Shown here: positions 8,333 to 15,856 of the stretch, one piece after another
How the letters are laid out: the number at the start of each line of letters is the position of its first letter
Numbering within the stretch: position 1 is the first letter of the stretch
Assembly: GCA_003140215.1 (NCBI GenBank)
Contig: PLJL01000001.1
Span: 688,535 to 752,534, forward strand
Length of the DNA: 64,000 nucleotides
Origin: Vulcanimicrobiota bacterium
GTDB lineage: Bacteria > Vulcanimicrobiota > Vulcanimicrobiia > Vulcanimicrobiales > Vulcanimicrobiaceae
Direction of reading: 5' to 3'
Notes under the pieces: generated by a model
Told to the model about the DNA's origin: nothing
The model's input: the letters and a program-made list of their open reading frames with translations, nothing else
Databases searched by the model: none
Made by a program: the position numbers and the translations under genes

Positions 8333-10612
8333 TCACCAGGGCGCGGTCAGCCGCAACACGATCCGCCGCGGCGCATTCCATTGCGTCGTGTTGAACCCGT
8401 TGTTGATCTTGATCAGATAGCGGTTGTCGAACAGGTTCTCGAGCGAGAGCGCGTAGCCCAGCCCGTGCGAGGCCCGATCGGCGGCACGCCCCAGCGACGC
8501 GTCGACGACCCAGTGTGCGGGCAGCCGTCCTTGACCGTTCTCGAACTGCGCCGGGAAGCCCGTGCCGTACTCCGCCTGCAGCGTCGCGAAGGTGCGCAGA
8601 TCTCCGCCGAAATGGCGCGTGTAGAACGCGTTGCCGGTCCAGCGGGCGTCGTGATCCTCGGGCTGCAACGTGATGTCGCTCGCGGCGTTGGGCGCGAACA
8701 GGAACGTACTGCCCGAGACACCGCCCGCTTCGGCACGCTGGAACGTCAACGAGAGCCCGGCGTCGGCGCGCGCCGACGTGCCGTCCAGGCGCAACTCGAT
8801 CCCGCGATCGCGGCCGACCGCGTTGTTGAAGACCGCGAAGAGCGGCGTGTTGGCGAGTTGCGTCGTGTCGAGCACGTTGACCGCGGTGCGATCGAACGCG
8901 TTGAGGTAGCCGCGGAGCCCGGGTTTGAACGTGTGCGCGAGCCCAACCTCGACGTAGGTGTCGCGCTCGGGCTTGAGGTCGTACACCGGCGCGGCCGTCG
9001 ACGAGGTCTGCGTGACGACCGCGTCACGGCGCACGTCCTCGAGCCCCGGCGCCGAGTAGAGCCGGCCGTAGTACGCGTGCAGCACCGTCCCGCGCGCGAC
9101 CTCGTCGTTGATCTCGATCCGCGGGCTGAGCTGCGAGCCGCCGACGTACCCCGTGCTGTGGTCGTAGCGCAATCCGGCATTGATCGCGAGCCGCGGCGTC
9201 GCGCTCCACTTGTCCTCGAGGTAGAGGCCGGTCTGCGCCCCGCGCTGCGCGGTCGAGTCGGTGAAATCGGGCGAGCCGGTGATGCGGATCAGCGAGTCCG
9301 AGCGAAAGTTCTCGACTTGCAGATCGAGCCCGGCTTTGAGCGCGTGCCGGCCGCCGGCGTGAAACACCGACGCGCGCAGGCCGGCATACGTCGCCGCGCG
9401 GTCTTCGCGTACGCCGTTCTGCGGCGTAGCCGAACCGTCGGGGTTGACGACGTTGGCCAGCACGTCGTTGGCCAGATCTCCCGCATACACGACGCGGTTC
9501 GAGCGCACCCATGGCACGACGCGCACGTAGCCGTTGCCGTCCTTCGAGGTGTGCGTGTACGAAAGGCTGGCGAAGCGGTCGTACTCGCGCTGCACGTCGT
9601 CGGTCGCGGAGACCGCAACGAACGGCGACTGCGGCGAGAACGTCGTATTGATCGGGATCTGGAACGACGCGTACCCGCTGGAGAAGTCGGCGGCGAGCAA
9701 GTCGCGCTCGCCCAGCGGCAGCGCGATGCGCAGGAACCCGTCGGCGTTCGACGATGCGTCGTGCTGCGCGTCCTTCGAGGGCGCATCGAGCCCGCGGCCG
9801 GTGCGCGCCGTGTTGAGGGCGAGCGAGAACTGCGCCCGCCCCGCGTTGAAGTGCTCGACCAGCCGCGCGTCCGACGAACCGAGCTCGCCGGCGCCGAGCG
9901 TCAGCGCGCCGGCACCCGAGCCGCCCTGCTCGGTTCCGCCGCTGATGACGTTGACGACCGCGCCCTGGCGCGAGCCGCCGAACTCGGCCGGAAATGCGCC
10001 GGTGAATATTTCGACCGCCTGCGCGTTGCGCGGGTCGATCAGTTGCGCGAAGTTCGAGCTGGTCGATTGGGGGAGCGGCGCGCCGTCGAGCTCGTAGCTC
10101 AGGCCGTGGAACCCGTGCGCGACCGGCTCGTCGTACGAGAAGCGCACGACGCCGGGGACCTGCTCGACGATCGCGTCGAGGCGGTCGTTGCGCGGCAGCG
10201 CGGCCAATCGGCGAGCACCGTAGGCGTTTTCGGAGACCGGCGTTCCGCGCACACCCGTTGCGGTGCCGGCGGTGCGGCCGATCACCTTCGTCGGGGTTAG
10301 CGTGACGTCGACGATCGCGTCGGTCGCGACATCGATGCTCGCCAGCGCGACGCCGTCGGCCGTTGTCGCCTGCAGCGTGTAGTGGCCGAACGGGACCCGG
10401 GCGAAGACGAAGCGCCCGTCGGCGCCGCTGGTTGCGGTCAAGGCGGTTCGGTCGCCGGTCAGCGTGACGACGACGCCGCCGAGGGGACGATGGTCGGCCC
10501 GGGCGAGCGTCCCGCGGACGACGCCGACGACGTCGGCGCGCGCCGGGGCCGCCGAAACGACGGCGACGGATACGCAAGCGAGCGCGGCAACGGCCGCGCG
10601 TAGGGGATGCAT
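8333..10612 (-). CDS. TonB-dependent receptor with carboxypeptidase-regulatory-like domain (receptor 1)
   Basis: A 759-residue outer-membrane receptor with a cleavable signal peptide (about residues 1-26, ending APARA). A carboxypeptidase-regulatory-like beta-sandwich follows (VVGVVRGTLARADHRPLGGVVVTL to about residue 110). The plug domain comes next (LDAIVEQVPGVVRF, SYELDGAPLPQS, VEIFTGAFPAEFGGSRQGAVVNVISGG), then a 22-strand-type barrel ending in an aromatic residue. It imports a ligand with energy from TonB-ExbBD, which are not in this window. It lies 35 bases downstream of a gene for a His-rich membrane protein, suggesting a metal or metal-chelate substrate. The ATG at 10612 is set by the signal peptide. 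Confidence 0.9.
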   Translation of the reverse strand: MHPLRAAVAALACVSVAVVSAAPARADVVGVVRGTLARADHRPLGGVVVTLTGDRTALTATSGADGRFVFARVPFGHYTLQATTADGVALASIDVATDAIVDVTLTPTKVIGRTAGTATGVRGTPVSENAYGARRLAALPRNDRLDAIVEQVPGVVRFSYDEPVAHGFHGLSYELDGAPLPQSTSSNFAQLIDPRNAQAVEIFTGAFPAEFGGSRQGAVVNVISGGTEQGGSGAGALTLGAGELGSSDARLVEHFNAGRAQFSLALNTARTGRGLDAPSKDAQHDASSNADGFLRIALPLGERDLLAADFSSGYASFQIPINTTFSPQSPFVAVSATDDVQREYDRFASLSYTHTSKDGNGYVRVVPWVRSNRVVYAGDLANDVLANVVNPDGSATPQNGVREDRAATYAGLRASVFHAGGRHALKAGLDLQVENFRSDSLIRITGSPDFTDSTAQRGAQTGLYLEDKWSATPRLAINAGLRYDHSTGYVGGSQLSPRIEINDEVARGTVLHAYYGRLYSAPGLEDVRRDAVVTQTSSTAAPVYDLKPERDTYVEVGLAHTFKPGLRGYLNAFDRTAVNVLDTTQLANTPLFAVFNNAVGRDRGIELRLDGTSARADAGLSLTFQRAEAGGVSGSTFLFAPNAASDITLQPEDHDARWTGNAFYTRHFGGDLRTFATLQAEYGTGFPAQFENGQGRLPAHWVVDASLGRAADRASHGLGYALSLENLFDNRYLIKINNGFNTTQWNAPRRIVLRLTAPW

Positions 10613-10647
10613 GAAACAGCTCCGGTGGATTCGAGGGCGCTTGGGGG

Positions 10648-11316
10648 CTAGCGCACGACCGGAGGGGCCCGTGAGGGGCGGCGGCGCGCGAGCCGGGCGC
10701 CGGCCGGTACCAGGAGCGGATCGGCAGCAGCGGCCCAGACCGCGCCGCCGCCGGGCGCCAAGAGGCGCAGGACAGCCGCCAGGACGATCACGAGCCGCTC
10801 GGCGAGGGCAAGCACCGCGCGGGCTGCCCCGGCGAGCGCCAACGCGGTCAGGAGGGCGCCGGCGACGAGGGCGGCCAGCGCGGCCAGCGCCGGAACGCCG
10901 GTGAGCCCGCCGTCGAGCGCGAGGATCGCGGCCAGCGGGGCGGCACCGGCCAGCCCGACGGCCGCGGCGAGCGGCGCGACACGCTGGGCCGCGACCAGCC
11001 GCGCGATCGCCGTCAGCAGCGCCGGATTGCGCGAGCGGACCCGCACCAGCCCGAGCACGGAAAGCAGGCAAAGGCCGGCCGCAAGCCCGGCTGCGTAGAC
11101 GAGGATCGGGCACAGCCCTTCCGCGTCGTCGGGATCGGGCGTGGGCAGCGCCAGGCCGGAGATTCCGCCGGCGAGCGCCGCGTGGGCGTGGCCCAGGACG
11201 TGGTGGTGGCAGACGTGCGCTCCGGCCGCCGCGAGCACGGCGACGCCCAGCGCGGCCGTTCCGGCGACCGCGGCCAGCAGCCCGAGCCCGAGGGACCGCG
11301 TCCCTTTCGTCTGCAT
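10648..11316 (-). CDS. Polytopic membrane protein with N-terminal Cys/His cluster
   Basis: A 222-residue protein starting with a basic N-terminus and a hydrophobic segment. Next comes a Cys/His-rich stretch, HVCHHHVLGHAHAALAGG (about residues 34-51), followed by roughly four Ala/Leu/Val-rich hydrophobic segments and an Arg/Pro-rich tail. The clustered His and Cys residues could bind a transition metal on the periplasmic side. It lies 35 bases upstream of TonB receptor 1 on the same strand, so the two are probably co-transcribed. No named family is recognised; the metal role is an inference from residue content and context. Confidence 0.7.
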   Translation of the reverse strand: MQTKGTRSLGLGLLAAVAGTAALGVAVLAAAGAHVCHHHVLGHAHAALAGGISGLALPTPDPDDAEGLCPILVYAAGLAAGLCLLSVLGLVRVRSRNPALLTAIARLVAAQRVAPLAAAVGLAGAAPLAAILALDGGLTGVPALAALAALVAGALLTALALAGAARAVLALAERLVIVLAAVLRLLAPGGGAVWAAAADPLLVPAGARLARRRPSRAPPVVR

Positions 11317-11402
11317 CGTCTACGTACGTTCATCGGGTCCCGTTTGGATCATCTCCAGGGAGGGCGGGTCCCGGCCGGCCGCGGGTCGTAGACGGGGCGC
11401 TC

Positions 11403-11645
11403 GTGATCGATGAAGCGATAGCCGGGCTGCTGCGCCAGACGATGCCCGATGCGGTGGTGCAGGTTCGCGACATGACCGGCACCATGGACCATCTCGAGGT
11501 GTTCGTACGTTCGCGAGCGTTCGCGGGCGTCTCGCTGCTCGACCGGCACCGCATGGTCGAGAAAGCCCTGGCCCCCGCTCGCGCCGACGGACGCATCCAT
11601 GCGCTCCAGATCCACACCGCTATCCCCGAGGACACCGATGGCTGA
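11403..11645 (+). CDS. BolA-family protein
   Basis: An 80-residue protein starting at GTG. The core VQVRDMTGTMDHLEVFVRSRAFAGVSLLDRHRMVEKAL followed by IHALQIHTA is the BolA fold, with the class-specific loop and the conserved C-terminal His. BolA proteins form [2Fe-2S]-bridged heterodimers with monothiol glutaredoxins, and the next gene encodes one. The eight-base overlap with it implies co-translation. The likely role is iron-sulfur trafficking or iron sensing rather than morphology control. Confidence 0.88.
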   Translation: MIDEAIAGLLRQTMPDAVVQVRDMTGTMDHLEVFVRSRAFAGVSLLDRHRMVEKALAPARADGRIHALQIHTAIPEDTDG

Positions 11646-11988
11646 CCTGCAAGACGAGATCAAGCGCGAGATCGACACCAACACGATACTCGTCTATGGC
11701 AAAGGGACAAAGGACGCGCCGCGCTGCGGCTTCACGCTGGAGACGATCCAGTTCTTCAACGCGTTCGGGTACCCGTTCGAAGTCGTCGACGTGCTCGAGA
11801 ACATGCCCAAGCGTGAAGCGCTGGCACAACTCACCGATTGGCCGACGCTGCCCAAGGTGTTCATCAAAGGCCAGTTCTACGGCGACACCGACGTGCTCGC
11901 GCCGATGGCGCGCAGCGGCGAGTTGAGCCGAGTGCTCGAGACCGCGTTCGCCGGGACCAACGTCGAGCCCACGATCCGCCTGAGCTGA
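11638..11988 (+). CDS. grxD: Monothiol glutaredoxin (Grx4/GrxD type)
   Basis: A 116-residue cytosolic monothiol glutaredoxin. The active site is Cys30 in the context KGTKDAPRCGFT; CGFS is usual, so the last residue is a conservative Ser-to-Thr change. Further family features are WPTLPKVFIKGQFYGDTDV (the cis-Pro and glutathione-binding region) and the upstream Lys22. These proteins carry a glutathione-ligated [2Fe-2S] cluster shared with BolA partners. The start ATG at 11638 overlaps the end of the BolA gene by eight bases. Confidence 0.92.
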   Translation: MADLQDEIKREIDTNTILVYGKGTKDAPRCGFTLETIQFFNAFGYPFEVVDVLENMPKREALAQLTDWPTLPKVFIKGQFYGDTDVLAPMARSGELSRVLETAFAGTNVEPTIRLS

Positions 11989-12085
11989 CGCAGCCCCGCG
12001 GCGGGCCCGCCGCCCCTAGCAGGAATGTCCTGGTCGTGGGCGCCTTCACGTCAGCTGGGAAATCCGGCCCAGACTTGACGTTTAA

Positions 12086-12113
12086 TTGAGATTTAAGACC
12101 AGGAGGCTAGGCT
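12086..12113 (+). promoter_or_regulatory. Possible promoter of TonB receptor 2
   Basis: TTGAGA (12086-12091) and TAGGCT (12108-12113) are separated by 16 bases, in an AT-richer patch of the 174-base gap upstream of the receptor. TTGACG at 12075-12080 is an alternative -35. The match is partial and this remains a weak prediction. Confidence 0.25.
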
Positions 12114-12114
12114 T

Positions 12115-12139
12115 GCTACGGCCCAAATACGGCCGTAGC
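12115..12139 (+). promoter_or_regulatory. Perfect 9-bp inverted repeat in the leader of TonB receptor 2
   Basis: GCTACGGCC (12115-12123) and GGCCGTAGC (12131-12139) pair perfectly around the 7-base loop CAAATAC. The repeat sits 24 bases upstream of the GTG start and just after the possible -10. It could be a dimeric-repressor operator or an mRNA hairpin near the ribosome-binding site (AAAGGA at about 12150). There is no T-tract, so it is not a terminator. Confidence 0.6.
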
Positions 12140-12162
12140 CCACACCCTCGAAAGGACCCACC

Positions 12163-15100
12163 GTGCGCACTCTCCTTCGTGCAAGCGCGGCCTTCGCTTT
12201 TGCGTACCTATCGTTCGTCGGACCCGCAAGCGCGGCGACGGAGCCGGTTGTCGCACAAGCCTCGGCTACTCAAGGCACGCTGAACGGCCGCGTCACCGAT
12301 CCTCGCGGGAATCCCGTCGCCGGCGCAGCCGTGTCGGTCACCGGACCCGGTCCTACGTCCAGCGGGACGACGGACAACGACGGACGCTTCACGTTCAATC
12401 TCCCGCCGGGTCTCTACACCGTCACGGTCAACCGCGGCGGTTTCGAGACGGCCCAGAACGACATCTCGATCGTCGCCGGCACGCGCATCGCGTTGGCCGT
12501 CCCGCTGCAAGAGACAAATCTCTCGAACTTACGCGTCATCGGGCGCGTCAGCACGAACTCGCAGCGCGCGCAGCTCAACGTGTCGGAGTCGTCGGTCTCG
12601 ACGCTTCCGCCGCTCGAGATCGCGCTACGGCAGAACAATACCCTTACCGATACCGTCGCGACGCTGCCGGGTGTGGTTGTGCAGCGCACGTTCTCCGCGA
12701 CGCCGAACACGAACTTCGTCGTGCGCGGCGCGGGTCCCCAAACCCGCGTCACCATCGACGGCCACCCGGTGAGCTCCGGGATCTTCGGCCAGTGGAACAC
12801 CAATTACGCCAGCGCGGGGATCTTCAACGACGTCGAGGTCGTCAAGGGTACCGGCCTCAACGGTGCGATCGCCGGTGAGTCCGCGGTCGGCACCGTGAAC
12901 TTGCGCACGCGGGACTTCACGACCAAGAACTCCTACGGGCTGCAGCTCGGCGGCGACAGCTATACCGGCGGCATCTACAACGCGTTCGCCGACGTGAACT
13001 TCTTGAAGGGCAAGGCGAGCCTCATCGTCGCCAAGTCGTTCATCGGGTTCAACGGACCGTGGAACCTGGCGTTCAACAACCGATCCGGCGCCAACAACCT
13101 GTCGGCGCAGCCAGTCGCGCTCAACCAGCCGCAGAGCTTCATCGGGCTGGATCAGTGGCAGGGAGACTTCTCCAACCGCTACGGCCTCCAAGCGGAGCTC
13201 GCCAAGCTGCGTTACCGGTTCAGCGAGACCACCTCGGTCACGCTGGAATACCTGGGCATGCAAGGCCAGTATCAGCCGCAAGGCGGAGCCTACGGCACGT
13301 TCCAGGGCAACATGACGATGCAGGCATGCCAAACCGGCGCCGCCTTCCAGCCCACGCTCGCGACCTGCACCTCGCAGTCCACGTTCACGGCGCCGTACAC
13401 GTTCAACCAAATCGGCAACACCGTGCCCGCGTACCAGTGGTTTCCGAACTCGTTCATCCAGAACAACGAACCGCAGTTCGCGGCCGAGTTCCGGACGGCG
13501 ATCAAGAACGACACGATCTTGTTCCGGCCGTACACGCACCTCATCAATCGCTACATTAGCGGCGTTCGCGAGAACAATTACCCTGGAAACGGCGGCGGCT
13601 GGTTTGCCGTCACCAACGTGGCAAACTGCCAGGTGAAGTTCCTCCCGGTCGGGACCTTGGGCGGACCGGCGACAGGCGCGGCCGGCCCGTGCTTCCCGTC
13701 GACGACGGGGCCCGCCGGGGCTTCGTACATCGGCGCCGACCCGACCGGTCACCAGTTCCTGACCACCCCCAACGCTCCGGTCTGCAGCGCGGCCCCGCCG
13801 TTCACGTGCTTCACCACGACGACCGGGATCCAGAACGACGGGACGTTCGGCTACGGGACGCCGTTCAGCCAGCCTGAGGTCGATCGGCTCAACGGTTATA
13901 CGCTGAGCTTGATTCATCCCGCGGGCAACAACATCTTCAACTTCAGCGTCGACTATCGCAAGGATTTCGCGCAGTCGCAAAGCAGCGACCAGAGCCAAGC
14001 TGCGGCCGGCTGCCAGTTCGTGATCGGATCCGTTTCCGGCGCGAGCGTGTTGCAGACCGCGGGCCCAAACAAGGGCCAACCGTTTCCAGGGCAGCAGGCC
14101 TGTTCGACAACAACGTTCACCGGGCCATTCACGCGGTATAACATTTTGCCGCGCTCGGCGATCGGCACGCCGCCGACCGTCTCGCAATACACCGACTTCG
14201 CACTCACCGGAACGTTCCATCTCAGTGACAAGCTGACCCTAGCGGTCGGAAACTACCTCGAACTCTACAAGCTCAACGCGCAGATCGAAGACCCGAACGT
14301 CTTGGCGGCATTCTTGGCCATGGGCAATACAAATGCGGCGCCGGTCGCACTGGTCCAGCGGAATCAAAGCTACACGCACTACGATCCACACCTCGGCCTC
14401 GAATATCGCGTCAACCGCGACCTGAGCCTGCGGGCTAACGCGGGGTCGTCGATCACCCAGCCATGGCCGGGTATCGTCTCCGGGTTCGGCTCGATCACCC
14501 TGCCCAACGCGGCGAACGGCGGCAACTACACCAACACCATCCCGAACTTCGCTCTGACACCCGAGACGACGGTCTCCTACGACCTCGGGTTCGATCAGCG
14601 GCTGCACGACACGGGCATTCTGTCGTTCGATCTCTACGACATCACCATCCACGACGTGTTCATCAGCAACCAAACGAACCTCGGGGTGATCCCGAACACC
14701 TGCGGGCTGGGCAATACGGGGCCATTCCCCAATTCGCTGTGCTTGCAGTCGAACAACATCAACGGCCCGATCCAGCGAACCTACGGAGCGGAGCTCGCGG
14801 TCACGAAAAATCCGATCAATGGCTGGGGCTACTACTTCTCCGCGACCCTGGCACGGACGTACCTGGATCAGCTTCCTCTGAGCATCTACACTGCCAACAC
14901 CAGTGCCGGGAACGGCAACTTCAACGTCAACGGTGCTCAGATCTTCGGCAACCCGTTCTTCAAGTCGTATGCCCAGTTGCTGTACGCGGACCCGCGCGGG
15001 ACCGTGTTCGAGCTGGGAGCCGACTTCGAGGGTCCCGACAACTCGACGTTCGGCCCGCCGTTCGTCCTGTGGGATGCGGCTGCACGCATCCCGGTCGCGA

Positions 15101-15309
15101 AGCACCTCAACCTGCAGATCTCGGCCCAGAACCTCTTCAACCTCAACACCGGCACGGCGCTCGGGCGCAGCCTGCAAAATCAGGGCAACATCGAGCCCAC
15201 GCTGTACCTGCCGGCCGGGACCACAACGCTCTTGCCCAGCGGCGGTACCACGAACATCAACGCGCTGCCCCCGCGCACCATCCGCATGTCGCTCAACTTC
15301 GCGATGTAG
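12163..15309 (+). CDS. Large TonB-dependent receptor with carboxypeptidase-regulatory-like domain (receptor 2)
   Basis: A 1048-residue outer-membrane receptor starting at GTG. A signal peptide runs to about residue 25 (FVGPASA). A carboxypeptidase-regulatory-like domain follows (QGTLNGRVTDPRGNPVAGAAV to about residue 115). The plug domain includes TLPGVVVQRTFSA, NFVVRGAGPQTRVTIDG and VEVVKGTGLNGAIAGESAVGTVNLRT, and the barrel is long. The extracellular loops are rich in Asn, Gly, Thr and Ser, with several Cys (for example around residues 387 and 399) that could form loop disulfides. It is transcribed alone between a regulated-looking leader and a strong terminator. The substrate is unknown; no SusD partner is present. 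Confidence 0.9.
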   Translation: MRTLLRASAAFAFAYLSFVGPASAATEPVVAQASATQGTLNGRVTDPRGNPVAGAAVSVTGPGPTSSGTTDNDGRFTFNLPPGLYTVTVNRGGFETAQNDISIVAGTRIALAVPLQETNLSNLRVIGRVSTNSQRAQLNVSESSVSTLPPLEIALRQNNTLTDTVATLPGVVVQRTFSATPNTNFVVRGAGPQTRVTIDGHPVSSGIFGQWNTNYASAGIFNDVEVVKGTGLNGAIAGESAVGTVNLRTRDFTTKNSYGLQLGGDSYTGGIYNAFADVNFLKGKASLIVAKSFIGFNGPWNLAFNNRSGANNLSAQPVALNQPQSFIGLDQWQGDFSNRYGLQAELAKLRYRFSETTSVTLEYLGMQGQYQPQGGAYGTFQGNMTMQACQTGAAFQPTLATCTSQSTFTAPYTFNQIGNTVPAYQWFPNSFIQNNEPQFAAEFRTAIKNDTILFRPYTHLINRYISGVRENNYPGNGGGWFAVTNVANCQVKFLPVGTLGGPATGAAGPCFPSTTGPAGASYIGADPTGHQFLTTPNAPVCSAAPPFTCFTTTTGIQNDGTFGYGTPFSQPEVDRLNGYTLSLIHPAGNNIFNFSVDYRKDFAQSQSSDQSQAAAGCQFVIGSVSGASVLQTAGPNKGQPFPGQQACSTTTFTGPFTRYNILPRSAIGTPPTVSQYTDFALTGTFHLSDKLTLAVGNYLELYKLNAQIEDPNVLAAFLAMGNTNAAPVALVQRNQSYTHYDPHLGLEYRVNRDLSLRANAGSSITQPWPGIVSGFGSITLPNAANGGNYTNTIPNFALTPETTVSYDLGFDQRLHDTGILSFDLYDITIHDVFISNQTNLGVIPNTCGLGNTGPFPNSLCLQSNNINGPIQRTYGAELAVTKNPINGWGYYFSATLARTYLDQLPLSIYTANTSAGNGNFNVNGAQIFGNPFFKSYAQLLYADPRGTVFELGADFEGPDNSTFGPPFVLWDAAARIPVAKHLNLQISAQNLFNLNTGTALGRSLQNQGNIEPTLYLPAGTTTLLPSGGTTNINALPPRTIRMSLNFAM

Positions 15310-15332
15310 TCGCGACCGCAGCGAACCTGCAC

Positions 15333-15371
15333 GAAGAGGCCCGTCGCGTTCGCGCGGCGGGCTTCTTCTTT
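15333..15371 (+). terminator. Rho-independent terminator after TonB receptor 2
   Basis: A 16-bp stem (15333-15348 with 15353-15368), containing two G-U wobbles, closes on a TTCG tetraloop. The T-rich run TTCTTCTTT overlaps the end of the stem. It begins 24 bases after the receptor stop and isolates it from the EVE-domain gene. Confidence 0.85.
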
Positions 15372-15391
15372 GCGGCGCCGAAGCGAGCGGC

Positions 15392-15856
15392 GTGCCGCGA
15401 CACTGGCTCTTCAAGACCGAGCCCGAGAGCTTTTCGATCGACGATTTGGAGCGCGTCGGCCGCGAAGAGTGGTCGGGCGTGCGCAGCTTCCAGGCGCGCA
15501 ACCTGATGCGCGAGATGCAACTCGGCGATCTCGGCTTCTTCTACCATTCGAGCACCCAGCCGCCCGGGATCGTCGGCGTCTGCGAGGTCCTCGGCGCGGC
15601 GCACCCCGACTCGACGCAGTTCGCGAAGCGCAGCGAGTACTACGACCGAACCTCGAAGCGCGACGCGCCCAAGTGGTGGTGTGTCGACGTCGGGTTCGTG
15701 CGCCGGCTGCCGCGGATGGTGGCGCTCGCCGAGCTGCGCGCGATCCCGGCGCTGGCGTTCATGCCGCTGCTGCGGCGCGGCCAGCGGCTCTCGGTGCAAC
15801 CGGTCTCACCCCAAGAGTGGGACCTGATCCTCGCGCTCGTCGGTCAAACGGTTTGA
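15392..15856 (+). CDS. EVE-domain protein (thymocyte nuclear protein 1 family)
   Basis: A 154-residue protein covering a complete EVE domain: HWLFKTEPESFSIDDL at the start, WSGVRSFQARNLMREMQLGDLGFFYHSS in the core, then PGIVGVCEVLGAAHPDSTQF and the WWCVDVGFVRRL strand. EVE domains share the PUA-like fold and bind modified bases in DNA or RNA. The GTG at 15392 is chosen because it places HWLFKTEP at the N-terminus as in the family. The last 13 bases overlap the convergent ppk1 gene. Confidence 0.9.
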   Translation: MPRHWLFKTEPESFSIDDLERVGREEWSGVRSFQARNLMREMQLGDLGFFYHSSTQPPGIVGVCEVLGAAHPDSTQFAKRSEYYDRTSKRDAPKWWCVDVGFVRRLPRMVALAELRAIPALAFMPLLRRGQRLSVQPVSPQEWDLILALVGQTV

